This document shows positions 18,300 through 27,131 of a stretch of DNA of 64,000 nucleotides, piece after piece; position 1 is the first letter of the stretch, and each line of letters begins with the position of its first letter. The notes below the pieces were generated by a model, which was not told where the DNA came from, did no database searches, and saw only the letters and a program-made list of their open reading frames with translations. The stretch comes from Natronococcus sp. AD-5 (lineage in GTDB: Archaea; Halobacteriota; Halobacteria; Halobacteriales; Natrialbaceae). The translations under genes and the position numbers were made by a program. The stretch spans positions 124,001-188,000 of the forward strand of contig NZ_CP132295.1 of assembly GCF_030734285.1 (NCBI RefSeq), written 5' to 3'.

Positions 18300-18952
18300 A
18301 TGAGTATCGTAGCGGAGTTCACCATACCAACGAATGCGCTCCCTGCCGGAGACACGCTCGCGAAGAACCCTGATGTCCAAATCGAGATCGAACGAATCGT
18401 GCCGACGCAAGAATCTGCATTGCCGTTCTTTTGGGTGTGGGGCCCCGATCCGGAGACGTTTATGGAACGCGTCGAACAGGAGCCTAACGTAGCGGAGGTT
18501 GATCTGCTGGCGCGGGTTGACGATGGTGCGTTATTTCGAGCCGACTGGGCACCTGATGCAGAGATCATTCAGGGAATCAAACGCCTGAACGCAGTCATTA
18601 TTGAAGCGATAGGTACCTCAGAACAGTGGCGGTTCCAAGTAAGAACTCAGGAACGTGAGGCCTTCAACGAGTTCCGGGAACTGTTCCTCCAACAGGGGAT
18701 CACTGTTCACCTGGATCGTCTCTATAGCCTTTCCGAACTAGTGGAAGGGGACGCTAAGTCGATAACACCACTGCAACGGGATACCTTGATCGCGGCCTAC
18801 CGAGGGGGGTACTTTGAGCAACCCCGACAGACGACACAAGAGGAGATAGCCAAACAGTTCAACGTCTCACCTCGTGCTGTTTCAGACCGGATTCGCCGGG
18901 TGTTCGAAACCTCATCGCTACCTCGCTCCTCCCTTCCGGGGAGCAAACGTGA
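18300..18952 (+). pseudogene. bacterio-opsin-activator-type HTH regulator, frameshifted near the C-terminus
   Basis: The protein begins MSIVAEFTIPTNALPAGDTL, the usual N-terminus of haloarchaeal bacterio-opsin activator-like regulators. It has the C-terminal HTH_10 segment (LTPLQRDTLIAAYRGGYFE, then EEIAKQFNVSPRAVSDRIRR, residues about 159-201). After RIRR the frame runs on to 19070 with an unrelated Pro/Ser-rich tail. Adding one G in the GGG at 18898-18900 restores GVRNLIATSLLPSGEQT and a stop at 18950-18952, the length expected for the family. So there is a one-base deletion (or a sequencing error). The HTH itself is intact. Confidence 0.75.
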
Positions 18953-19050
18953 ACACTTGGCATACCGGTGGTCCGCTACTCTACCCCATATATACCCCTG
19001 CCACATAGAACCCTTGGCGTTAGGGACGACATCGGCGTACCGTCCACAGA

Positions 19051-19344
19051 ATGCATGTGATAGAAGATAGAGACGCAGTAACTACATTTGATCTGACAGA
19101 CTTTTGTTCAACGGGCCTTGCAGTGGTAACGGTTGTTGCTGAAGAATCCGATGAAGATCCGCTCTCCCTCGAGCCGCTGTATAATACGATAGACCCGGAA
19201 TGTTTGGACCGTATCTGTTCTACTAATTCTTCTCAGTCTACAGATAAGAGTGTTAAGTTTACGTATCAGAATTATGTGGTAGTCGTCAAAGCAAACGGTC
19301 GGGGGAACCTCTATGAACCCGTTGACCGATTATCCGCTAACTGA
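19051..19344 (+). CDS. HalOD1 output-domain protein
   Basis: 97 aa. It follows the pattern of the halobacterial output domain HalOD1: VTVVAEESDEDPLSLEPLYNTIDPECLD, then a strand VKFTYQNYVVVVKANGRG. These small proteins are presumed signalling outputs that accompany receiver or PAS proteins. Its start lies inside the frameshifted tail of the preceding gene, which supports the earlier stop for that gene. A second HalOD1 protein lies at 20144. Confidence 0.75.
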   Translation: MHVIEDRDAVTTFDLTDFCSTGLAVVTVVAEESDEDPLSLEPLYNTIDPECLDRICSTNSSQSTDKSVKFTYQNYVVVVKANGRGNLYEPVDRLSAN

Positions 19345-19477
19345 GCTTACGGCCATTGACTGTGTAGAATTACTTGACATCTCCCCCTATCAAGCAACTG
19401 TGAGATTACTTCAATTGAATAGCGGTGCGTGCTGCATTCCCACCCTGTATTCAGCACATCTGTGTGAGTATCATTGA
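19313..19477 (+). CDS. possible 54-aa ORF overlapping the HalOD1 gene
   Basis: An ATG inside the end of the HalOD1 gene opens a 54-codon frame (NPLTDYPLTELTAIDCVELL, DISPYQATVRLLQ, SGACCIPTLY). The DISPYQATVRLLQ part has an HTH-like feel, but no family is recognised. It could equally be chance. Confidence 0.25.
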   Translation: MNPLTDYPLTELTAIDCVELLDISPYQATVRLLQLNSGACCIPTLYSAHLCEYH

Positions 19478-19608
19478 TAACTAATAGAAGTTCTACTATC
19501 AAGTTCGCATCTCAACGTCACGAATCGGCCGATTTAGAAGTCTCTTCTGAATAAAGATTAGATTACTAACTAATTGGCAAGAAATGGCGAATGCATGAGG
19601 GTACGCCG

Positions 19609-19758
19609 CTAGAAGCCGTCGTACTCTGCGATTTCGATCGAACCACAAGAAGGACATTTCCACTCGGTAGGCGCGAGTGCTGTCCCGCATACCCGGCATT
19701 CGTAGACTACGTCATCGTCGGTAACCAACCACCGTCGAACCGCGGTGGTGAGTGACAT
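19609..19758 (-). CDS. 49-aa double CxxC zinc-ribbon protein
   Basis: The minus strand encodes MSLTTAVRRWLVTDDD, then VYECRVCGTAL, then WKCPSCGSIEIAEYDGF. The two CxxCG knuckles eleven residues apart make a classical zinc ribbon. Tiny proteins of this kind are abundant in haloarchaea, and some are known to affect growth, biofilm and motility. This one has no known role. It is an isolated gene pointing away from the next promoter region. Confidence 0.75.
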   Translation of the reverse strand: MSLTTAVRRWLVTDDDVVYECRVCGTALAPTEWKCPSCGSIEIAEYDGF

Positions 19759-19833
19759 ACGTTCTGACCTTGTAAAAGCATCACAAAGGCTGTTCGCCTT
19801 TCACCTGCTTGTATTGATTAAACGGGTGGCCAC

Positions 19834-20043
19834 TTAATAGCCTCCCGCGTCTTCGAAACATCGACCACACCGATCCATACTAACCGATGTTTGGGCTCCG
19901 TCGTCAGTTACTATTGGGGGATCTGCCATTACTACCTCCGTGTCCGACCTGTGTCCAGAGGCGCCACATTTCGTCGCTCGGAAATCATCTTTTTCACGGG
20001 GCTTATGCACCGTATTCGTGTGTCTGTTCACTACTCGTGTCAT
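19834..20043 (-). CDS. possible small cysteine-containing protein
   Basis: 69 aa at most. The part TKCGASGHRSDTE and the C-terminal DRCGRCFEDAGGY could form a zinc site, and small haloarchaeal proteins ending this way are plausible. There is no partner or conserved start, so this is only a suggestion. If it is not a gene, then the 19760-20140 interval is non-coding. Confidence 0.35.
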   Translation of the reverse strand: MTRVVNRHTNTVHKPREKDDFRATKCGASGHRSDTEVVMADPPIVTDDGAQTSVSMDRCGRCFEDAGGY

Positions 20044-20143
20044 TGACCAGGCTCACGCAACGTCTATCCCTAAATCTACTTCCAAAGTGATTTGCACTTG
20101 CTAACGCAGCACAGCCCTCTTACGGTCGGATCAATCAGGCCCG

Positions 20144-20479
20144 ATGAAGATCACTATGAGCACTACCAACACGGCACTCCACGGACTCGTCTCGGAAGGG
20201 GATCCAAAGACCGTCGAACACGAGTTTGATGATGAGACGCCGGCTAGTATCGCCGTGGTCCAGGCGATCTGTGCCCTCAAGGACGTCGATCCAACGAGAG
20301 CGCAGACCGAGCTCGGACTCGTCCTCCACGAGCACATCGATCCGGAGGCACTCGATACTATACTCGCCGACGGGACCGGGGATGGTGAGACAGTCATCTT
20401 GTTCGAGATTTCGAACGGCGACACGTACTCGGTCGAAGTAGCTGATGATGGCCGTATCAAAGCCCAGCAAGTCACCTAG
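20144..20479 (+). CDS. HalOD1 output-domain protein
   Basis: 111 aa from ATG 20144; ATG 20156 would give a 107-aa form. The sequence SIAVVQAICALKDVDPTRAQTELGLVL, HIDPEALDTIL, then VILFEISNGDTYSVEVADDGRI, fits HalOD1. It is one of two such genes within 1.4 kb. No sensor protein is adjacent, though a stand-alone receiver lies at 23.3 kb. Confidence 0.75.
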   Translation: MKITMSTTNTALHGLVSEGDPKTVEHEFDDETPASIAVVQAICALKDVDPTRAQTELGLVLHEHIDPEALDTILADGTGDGETVILFEISNGDTYSVEVADDGRIKAQQVT

Positions 20480-20560
20480 AGACGATAAATCGGACTACGG
20501 TATGTGGTCGGTATTCCTCATAACTGATCTTTGGTACCAATCACCTCGCTCTTTTGGGTG

Positions 20561-20947
20561 TCACCCATCCGTAGAGACAATGGCACTCTCGGTAATCGCC
20601 TCTAAGAACGATTCGAATTCCGTTCTCTGATCCATAAGGAAGATCTCTCCTGACGCTCTATCGTATTCGATGATGGATTCATCCTCGAGTTTCGGTAAGT
20701 GCACGTGATAAAGCGTTGTGCGTATCTGATCGGCATCCTCTTGTGAGATCTGATTGACGGGCCTTTCTTTTTCTCGAGCGGCAATTTCGGTTGCCAACTG
20801 ATCGATTGGCATTGGACACTCGGCGATCCGAAGTCGCTGGACGATATAGCGGCGATAGCGGTGCTCGAGCAGAGAAAGTAACCGATCGACCCGTTCCCCT
20901 CCGGTAGTAATCGACTGGGAGGGGTGCTGCGAATCGGTTCGGTCCAT
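20561..20947 (-). CDS. DUF7344-like winged-helix protein
   Basis: 128 aa from ATG 20947. Core sequence: RVDRLLSLLEHRYRRYIVQRL, MPIDQLATEI, then RTTLYHVHLPKLEDESIIEYD. This is the ArsR-like winged helix common in haloarchaeal DUF7344 proteins. The upstream region on the minus strand has TTTAAAACAACATATATAG, a clear TATA-like segment around 20970-20995. A GTG at 20968 is an alternative start that would sit almost on the expected transcription start. Confidence 0.78.
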   Translation of the reverse strand: MDRTDSQHPSQSITTGGERVDRLLSLLEHRYRRYIVQRLRIAECPMPIDQLATEIAAREKERPVNQISQEDADQIRTTLYHVHLPKLEDESIIEYDRASGEIFLMDQRTEFESFLEAITESAIVSTDG

Positions 20948-21122
20948 ATTTGTGCCTACTCCAGCCACCTCTATATATGTTGTTTTAAATATATATTAGG
21001 GGTTGTGGCTATCGGCATTTAGCCGACTACTTGTGCTGAAGCCACAATTTCGGATACCGAACAATTATAAATAATTGTGGGGAATAATATGATTTATTAT
21101 ACTACGAGTGACTACACCTCGT

Positions 21123-21605
21123 TTAATTTTTGTCGGTAGCTCCGAGTGCCTCACTAAAAAGCGCAAGCGGTTGTATTCGTCGCTGCTTTACAAGTTCTGC
21201 TCGATCTATATTCACGCCCAATTCGTGGAGACGATCTGTGATCCGGGTGACGTGGTTGTTATTTCCTGCAACAGCCTCAACAAAGATATTCTGTTGGCTG
21301 GTGAGCACCTCACGGACACTAATCACACCCTGAATGTTGAGAAGATCCTCAGCAATCTCATCTTGCTCGGTCGGGGACGCTGAGATAACAAAGAATAGTC
21401 GGTGCAAGTGGTTTATGTTCCCATAGTTGATGAGTGGCCGGTACCCCTCGAGAACTTCGCTTTCTTCGAGTTGCTCGATTCGGTTTCGGATAGTGCTGGC
21501 AGAGACATCGAGTTTGTTCGCCATCTCCTGCGCAGTCATATTTCTAGCATCTTGCTGAAGAAAGAATAGTACTCCCTGATCAACTGTATCTAACTCATCC
21601 CCCAT
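21123..21605 (-). CDS. Lrp/AsnC-family transcriptional regulator
   Basis: 160 aa. HTH at residues about 22-45 (MTAQEMANKLDVSASTIRNR, then IEQLEESEVLEGYRPLINY). This is followed by a RAM-type effector domain (LFFVISASPTEQDEIAEDLL, VREVLTSQQNIFVEAV). It lacks close similarity to the two near-identical Lrp proteins at 47.1 and 51.7 kb. Upstream on the minus strand, CACATATATCG lies about 25-35 bases before the start and could be its TATA box. Confidence 0.85.
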   Translation of the reverse strand: MGDELDTVDQGVLFFLQQDARNMTAQEMANKLDVSASTIRNRIEQLEESEVLEGYRPLINYGNINHLHRLFFVISASPTEQDEIAEDLLNIQGVISVREVLTSQQNIFVEAVAGNNNHVTRITDRLHELGVNIDRAELVKQRRIQPLALFSEALGATDKN

Positions 21606-23271
21606 GTAACATGGGAACCAGATGACGATATATGTGCTAAGTGGTCGCCATCACCATTCACTATTTCCCCCAACGCTTAAATTGCACTTGCAAAAGGCTC
21701 GCCCGATAACCGCTTTAGCGACAGTAACTCCAAACTGGCGCCTCCGACTGAAAAATAAAAAACGGCGAAAATTGGCGAATCGGCGTTCGAAAGAGACACT
21801 GACAGGGGGCTTAACATGAATCGTAGTACAGTGGGATTTCATCTAACTCTCCACCTACCCGTGATCACCGATACTCACCATATAAGTTTTATAAGCAGTT
21901 TTACGGTTCGAAATTGACCGATTTGATGCTGAAATCACAGAGCGAGGGAAGCGGTGCTTACAGTCCAAAACCCGTCTAGCACTTTCAGTGGTTGAGTTGA
22001 GGGATAGCACCCCCTTTTCACTGAAAATCGAGCTGACCTGATCGTTGTAGGGATCACGGCCGCTCTTCACTGAAAATTCCTGTAGGGATTCGCAGGGCCT
22101 TTTCACTGAAAATCGAGTCACCGGCGCTACAGTACAGACGATTTCAGCCCGCAGTCAATCTATTTGGAGCGTTTCGTCGGGTTGCAATCGTCAACTCAAG
22201 TATTCGCGATAGATGTGGGAGGTGTCGATCCTTCGAGTATACTTTTCCGACACGTCTATCGATATCATTCCTCGACTCGTAGGCGGAATTCACCCTACAG
22301 TTCGTCTTCCCCCGGTGTCTCTCTATGCTCGAGCTCGAGTCGGTCGAGTCGGTAGGATCGAATCCACGGCCGTAGAACGGTCGCTACGACCGCCGATCTC
22401 CTCTCGAGTATGATTCCCCATACGTCGCGAAAACGTCCTCACGCCCCTATCTGCACCATCTGTACGATCCGAATAGCGGTCTTCCCGTCTCGGTCTGGGA
22501 CCCTTCGATAGCTTTCGAGAGACGCCATAGACGAGAAGGCGGATCTACCGCCGTGAGTAGCCCCTCTGTCGGTTACTCGAGGAAACGGACTACGAGGAAG
22601 GGAGCGATCTATCATCGGGTGAATGGCCGCGTAGCGCGTCTCTCGTAGGTCGAGCCGGACGTATCCGAGTCCCATCTCCGAGAGTCCACCATTGATCGAC
22701 GATTCCACACCCTGTCTTTCGGGTAGGTGCGGGAGAGAAGGGATAGAGAGCGTTCAATGACGGACGATCGCTGTACATGTCAAGATAAGCGATCTGGCTA
22801 CGGACAGTGCCGACCCTCCCTCGAAACAGTCCGGGACTCAAATCGAAGCAAGGATCGGAATTGAACGACGTACCGTTTGCTCGGCTGACGAGGATTAGAT
22901 AACGACAGTAGAGTATCCCAGTTCTCGAGCAACGCGAGTCAGTCGAGAACCTAAGGCCGATCACTGACTCTATCAGATATCATCACCGATCGTGTCCAGA
23001 TCGGGATCAACGGTAGTCAGGGGAGCGTTCAGGGGTCAAGCTTGTATCGGGCACTGCTCGAGATCAACTGTAGTCAGTGAGCGATGCTGAGCGAGAGACA
23101 GCCGGGTTAGTAATCCGACTCAACTCGAGACAGCGCCTTCATCACTGACCGACCTTGTCTCATATTTGACCTCGATGATTGAGCGAGACAGATCCCGAAA
23201 CAAGACGCACACAGAAGTCCCATACTGATGCTTTCTGTGTTCATTACAAACTGAGATCTGTCGATCGATGA
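21606..23271. other. 1.6-kb gene-free interval
   Basis: No reading frame here looks like a protein. It contains the repeated CACTGAAAAT motif (separate entry) and, from 22150 to 23250, stop-rich sequence crowded with CGATCGAGAC-type words. It may be an origin-like or decayed region. Confidence 0.45.
22009..22117. repeat. three-copy CTTTTCACTGAAAATCGAG repeat, possible initiator-protein sites
   Basis: CCTTTTCACTGAAAATCGAG occurs at about 22012-22032 and 22098-22117, with a variant CTCTTCACTGAAAATTCC at about 22063-22080. A degenerate inverted copy (CTTTCAGTGG) is at about 21982. Between copies TGTAGGGAT recurs (near 22046 and 22081). The first copy is preceded by ACCCCC; its reverse complement is a short dyad followed by a G-run, a layout like archaeal origin-recognition boxes. 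No orc1/cdc6 gene is in the window, so the identity is open. Confidence 0.5.
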
Positions 23272-23679
23272 TTACGTGATCGGGTGACCGAAAGCAAATT
23301 CATCAGCGATATCAAGGAATTCGTCTGCTTCGATCGGTTTCACGGTGTATACCTCTGCTTGGGGACTTTTCGATTGTAGGGTCTCTAACTCCGGCTGGCA
23401 CCCCGTCAACACAATTACGGGGATCCGAGCAAGACTCTCGTCGCTCTTTAGTTCCGCCAGCACCTCTTTCCCACTCTTCTTTGGTAAATACCAGTCGAGC
23501 AGGACGATGTCTGGTCGGGGAGCATCGACATAGTCGCCACACTGATAGAGAAAATCCAACGCCTCGAGGCCATTGGAAACGACGTAACAGGTCCCACGAA
23601 ATCCTGCTTCCTTGAGCATCTCCTTCGTGAGACGAACGTCCCCTGGATTATCCTCGACGAGGAGGATTTTCTCTAACAT
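23272..23679 (-). CDS. stand-alone response-regulator receiver domain
   Basis: 135 aa, a complete CheY-like receiver and nothing else. Acidic pocket Glu9-Asp10, phospho-acceptor Asp62 in VLLDWYLP, Thr92 in VLTG and Lys114 in TVKPIEA are all present, so it should be phosphorylated. The DWYLPKKSGKEVL stretch is typical of Rcp1-like single-domain regulators fed by phytochrome-like or PAS histidine kinases. No kinase is adjacent; the only kinase in the window is at 55.9 kb. Confidence 0.9.
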   Translation of the reverse strand: MLEKILLVEDNPGDVRLTKEMLKEAGFRGTCYVVSNGLEALDFLYQCGDYVDAPRPDIVLLDWYLPKKSGKEVLAELKSDESLARIPVIVLTGCQPELETLQSKSPQAEVYTVKPIEADEFLDIADEFAFGHPIT

Positions 23680-24017
23680 ACGTTAGCACCCAACATAGGC
23701 TCTTGTACTTGAATGTAATAAATATGTATTTAATATACCCTGGCTATAGTTAACAGGTACCAATATGTGTACTGACCGAAGGCGTAAGTCTCACAGGGGC
23801 TGCCGCAAATGGACGTTGTTTAACACTCGTAGCCGATATTGGGCCACTTGTTACCGGCATTCACGGCTATTGGCGACTCTAAGTATTTCAGCGATTCACG
23901 AAGATGATCCATCTTGTAATCTCTCCATGGAAGACTCCGATTCCGGAAATTACGTCTATAGATATTAGGAGGGAGAGTTCCGGAACTCGCAACGATAGTC
24001 TGGAAGGTATCTCGGCG
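23680..24017. other. gene-free stretch
   Basis: About 340 bases with no supportable gene. AT-rich sequence at 23715-23745 (TTTAATATACCC-like) is probably the promoter zone of the receiver gene read on the minus strand. Confidence 0.4.
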
Positions 24018-24782
24018 TTACGTACTTGTCTTGTTTTCAGGAAGGCGTTTCTGGAAATACCCGTGAGCAAATTTAAGAAGCTCCTCTTCCATATTGGTTT
24101 CGTACGAATCTGATCTAAAATGGAATATTTTGTTCCGGATCTGATCCACCTCTGAAAGAAGACGGCGGAGAAAGTCACCGTTCTCCTCAAAGTATTCCCC
24201 GAAATATTGCCGATTTTCAGACACAAATTGTGAATAATGTCCAAAGCTACAATCATTAATTCCCTCTGGTGTTCTGATGTCTTTACTCTCAAAGAACTCA
24301 CTCAGTTCTTCATCTAGGTTATCAGGAAATGCATTTTGAATGAGTTTACGAGTAGAACGTTCAATATCTTCTATTAATAGAAAGGGTTCGATCGAGTCGC
24401 GTAGATAGTGGAGAAGATCATAGTTTGTTATGATCTCTAATGACTGATCTTCGTCACCTTTTACAAGAACATAGGGATTTTCGCTTAGTAAATCGAAAAG
24501 AACAATTAAATCTGCATCTGGTTCGACAAGTGGGCTAATTTCCTCAATTGCAATATCTACTCGACGTCCAGAGAGATTCTTATCTGCACCTAATTTCCGT
24601 AAGATTGAGAGTACACGCGATATTGATCGATAAGAGACCATCCCCACGACTTTCCCATCTCTTTCGATCCCTAATTGGGTGTAATCATTCTCAAACATAA
24701 CCTCTATCGCCGAAATAAGCGTATCTTGCGCGTCTACTGTCTCGAGTTCGTGACTAGGAACCTCCGCAACGATATGGGACAT
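24018..24782 (-). CDS. CBS-domain protein with HEPN-like C-terminus
   Basis: 254 aa from ATG 24782. Residues 1-130 are a CBS pair (DAQDTLISAIEVMFENDYTQLG, RDGKVVGMVSYRSISR; then VLVKGDEDQSLEIITNYDLL), which binds adenosyl ligands. The C-terminal 110 residues are helical and contain QIRNKIFHFR, where Arg216 and His221 form an RX4H pair typical of HEPN RNases. Adenosine-nucleotide sensing coupled to an RNase-like domain would suit a stress or defence switch. The HEPN call is by motif only. It neighbours a PD-(D/E)XK nuclease gene read the same way, 165 bases upstream. Confidence 0.7.
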   Translation of the reverse strand: MSHIVAEVPSHELETVDAQDTLISAIEVMFENDYTQLGIERDGKVVGMVSYRSISRVLSILRKLGADKNLSGRRVDIAIEEISPLVEPDADLIVLFDLLSENPYVLVKGDEDQSLEIITNYDLLHYLRDSIEPFLLIEDIERSTRKLIQNAFPDNLDEELSEFFESKDIRTPEGINDCSFGHYSQFVSENRQYFGEYFEENGDFLRRLLSEVDQIRNKIFHFRSDSYETNMEEELLKFAHGYFQKRLPENKTST

Positions 24783-24947
24783 AGATACCAATAGAGAATA
24801 TCTTCCTGTTAGAATTTTACTTTTTGTTATGAGAGAGAAAGAGTTCTGGAGCTTAAGAAGAGAGGGGCGTTTATTCGAGATACCTCTGTTTGATCATAGA
24901 GAAGGGACGATGCAACCAATTAGACTCGAAAAAGCGTATGAATGCAG

Positions 24948-26204
24948 TTAGTCGTTTGCATAGTCCACTGCTTCACTGAAGATTCGCATAACTTCCCGAT
25001 GATCCTCAAGTGCTTGTTCTAGGGTCCCGTAGTATCCTTCCCCGTTCTTCCACTCAATCGGATAAGTAGCCTTCGTGAATCGAGTGTAAGTTCGATCGTC
25101 TCTCGACGGCAGTTGAACCTCACACCCGGGCCGTTCCTCGATCTTAGTAGCCATCTTCTGAAGCCGCTCCTGCACTTCTATATTATACACATAGTCCTGG
25201 AAGTCCTGCCGAAGTCGAGAATCCGAACCGGTTAGCTGTGTTTTCAAATAAAGTTCGTTATTCGCAATTCGGTCTTTGCTCATCACGTGCTGGAAATAAG
25301 GACGGAGGGGATCACTAGCATCAACGTCTTCGTCCTGTTGGACGTACGCTACTGTCCATGATCGCTTGTAGAAGGTTAGCTTCTTTTTCCCTGTGTGATA
25401 GTGCCACGACTCTTTCCAACTCTCTGGAGCATAGGGTTCGAACCGTACCGGCCACTCTTCTTTATGCTCCTTCAGAACCTTCTCGAAGGCATCATCCACA
25501 TCTCTAATCGAATCGTAGTACTCGATTGCTAACTGCACTTTCTCTTGTCGGTCTTCTTCGTGCTTTGTCATCTGTGTCTCATTGTGAATCGTATCGAGAA
25601 AATCGACGAACTGAGCATAGCTTCGGAAGGGCTGTTCTTTGCTTCCTGTCTGCTGGATGGAACGTAGGTCATCAACGACCGAGGACCAGTCGAGGTTTAC
25701 GAATTCGCTAGCATTCGCTTCGTTTCCCTCTGGAGCAAGATAGACATAGAACTGGTTTCTTTCGTCGAATTCGCTTTTCCTTACGTCGCCCACATACTCA
25801 TCCCGAACGTACCTGTCTGTCTGTCTATCTCCTTCCGTCGCCCGGACCTTCATTTCGATCCAGACAAACCACTCCGTCTCGTACCGTAATACGATATCTG
25901 CCCGGTTATCGCTCGGTGTTCCTACTTCACGGTCGACTCGCACCTCGTCAACGCAGTACCGGTCGAAATCGAAGTCACTACAGCGACGTTCGAGGAGTTC
26001 TAGGAAGTGTCTTAGAACCGTCGTTTCGAATCCATGTGGTTTGGTTGGATCAAGAAAATATTTCAGAAAACGGTTCCAGTAATTCTCGTCGTAGTGCTTT
26101 TTGAGTATTTCAAGCGTTGTTTTCGGAGGGGTATCCACCTGGTCGATCGCCGCATAAGCCGTGTGGAACTTCGCTAATCGTTGATGCTCATCACCTACAC
26201 CCAT
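24948..26204 (-). CDS. PD-(D/E)XK superfamily nuclease-like protein
   Basis: 418 aa. The core is RADIVLRYETEWFVWIEMKV, with Asp103, then Glu117 and Lys119 (D-x13-ExK), preceded by DEVRVDREV, the usual beta-strand arrangement of this fold. The N-terminal 60 residues (YWNRFLKYFLDPTKPHG) match a family of PD-(D/E)XK proteins found in prokaryotic defence islands. The C-terminal 200 residues are a separate uncharacterised domain. Its target, host or foreign DNA or RNA, cannot be told. It is probably cotranscribed with the CBS-HEPN-like gene. Confidence 0.8.
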   Translation of the reverse strand: MGVGDEHQRLAKFHTAYAAIDQVDTPPKTTLEILKKHYDENYWNRFLKYFLDPTKPHGFETTVLRHFLELLERRCSDFDFDRYCVDEVRVDREVGTPSDNRADIVLRYETEWFVWIEMKVRATEGDRQTDRYVRDEYVGDVRKSEFDERNQFYVYLAPEGNEANASEFVNLDWSSVVDDLRSIQQTGSKEQPFRSYAQFVDFLDTIHNETQMTKHEEDRQEKVQLAIEYYDSIRDVDDAFEKVLKEHKEEWPVRFEPYAPESWKESWHYHTGKKKLTFYKRSWTVAYVQQDEDVDASDPLRPYFQHVMSKDRIANNELYLKTQLTGSDSRLRQDFQDYVYNIEVQERLQKMATKIEERPGCEVQLPSRDDRTYTRFTKATYPIEWKNGEGYYGTLEQALEDHREVMRIFSEAVDYAND

Positions 26205-26303
26205 ATCATAGGTCGTTTCTTATCATAAGTAAATTTGACTATTTATAAAATAGTCATGACAATATCCTAGCCATTTATATCAATACGGAATACTCTATCC
26301 ATC

Positions 26304-26456
26304 ATGGCTACTAACATTGTGAGGATTCTCGGTCTTGGAATCTTGGCAGTAGTGGGGGTCTCGTTAGTAATCCCAACCGGTTTTACATCACTACTACTCA
26401 CCGGAATCGCAATTATCGGAATCGTCATAGTCACGCTCTTGTCCATCATCCGATGA
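26304..26456 (+). CDS. 50-aa hydrophobic membrane protein
   Basis: The ORF reads MATNIVRILGLGILAVVGVS, LVIPTGFTSLLLTG, IAIIGIVIVTLLSIIR. It has two strongly hydrophobic segments (about residues 5-22 and 27-48) separated by PTGF, so it should be a small hairpin membrane protein. Its stop overlaps the start of the next ORF (ATGA). It lies between the nuclease gene (divergent) and a 166-aa gene. No family is recognised. Confidence 0.6.
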   Translation: MATNIVRILGLGILAVVGVSLVIPTGFTSLLLTGIAIIGIVIVTLLSIIR

Positions 26457-26527
26457 CTGAGGAGAAGGATTCGCCCCGGTCGTTTGAGGCTATTGTCGAC
26501 GGCCTGAATAACGACGACGGGATCTAA
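26453..26527 (+). CDS. 24-aa acidic peptide coupled to the membrane protein
   Basis: The ATG overlaps the preceding TGA, giving MTEEKDSPRSFEAIVDGLNN, DDGI. The four-base overlap is the sort of coupling seen in this window between real partners (hyuB-hyuA, hsdS-hsdR), which is why I list it. The peptide is soluble and acidic. Coding status is not proven. Confidence 0.4.
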   Translation: MTEEKDSPRSFEAIVDGLNNDDGI

Positions 26528-26616
26528 GCGTTGTCTTAGATGCACTCAAACAAACTCCGGTAAATTATTTCGATCTGTTAAAAGAGTGTAGCACGCTTAT
26601 TAAGGAACTGACGCTA

Positions 26617-27117
26617 ATGGAAGTGCCGGACGACCCGGAGAAGATCCAGAGTCTCGATAAAGACGAAGTCATCTTCGCCACCTACCGTACGAACTTCTTC
26701 GAGCGGATTCGGATGCCGGCACTCGACGACGATCAACTCGAGCATCTTCTCGCCCGCACACATCAATTGTGGGGCGAGCATCCAACCGAACCGATCGGTC
26801 GATGGGTAGACTGGTGCCTATGGACGCACCTGAATAGACGTCGGAATGGCATTCCGATTACGGAGGTTATCGCGGGGGACAAGTCTGCAGAGGACATGAA
26901 AGAGGCGTGGATTAAGCGTCATCAAGTACGCGAAGATCGTCGCCGTCTACAAAAAGTCAACAACTATGATCGATACGACACGCCAGAAGATGTCCCAAAA
27001 TCGATGCGGCGGCTTATTATGAGTCCGTTTATCGAAGACCCTGAAATGGCAAATATCGAAATCGACGTTCGAGAATCAACACTCACGGATGACGACCCGC
27101 CCCATTACGAAAACTAA
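26617..27117 (+). CDS. unrecognised 166-aa protein
   Basis: A clean acidic haloarchaeal ORF starting MEVPDDPEKIQSLDKDEVIF. Predicted helical with segments ERIRMPALDDDQLEHLLART, GRWVDWCLWTHLNRRRNG and HQVREDRRRLQKVNNYDRYD. The basic Arg-rich stretch in the middle could contact nucleic acid, but I find no known domain. It is co-oriented with the two small ORFs upstream and converges on the glycosylase-like gene, so it belongs to the accessory block. Confidence 0.7.
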   Translation: MEVPDDPEKIQSLDKDEVIFATYRTNFFERIRMPALDDDQLEHLLARTHQLWGEHPTEPIGRWVDWCLWTHLNRRRNGIPITEVIAGDKSAEDMKEAWIKRHQVREDRRRLQKVNNYDRYDTPEDVPKSMRRLIMSPFIEDPEMANIEIDVRESTLTDDDPPHYEN

Positions 27118-27131
27118 GTAGAGTAGAACCC

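Noticed and set aside
21606-22130. possible CRISPR array
   Set aside because: The repeated unit is short, with only three clear copies, unequal spacing (about 50 and 35 bases) and related sequence between copies; no cas genes are in the window.
22164-22964. small frames in the 22-23 kb interval as genes
   Set aside because: They are short, lie on both strands, lack plausible starts and consist of Arg/Ser-rich translations typical of non-coding GC-mixed DNA.
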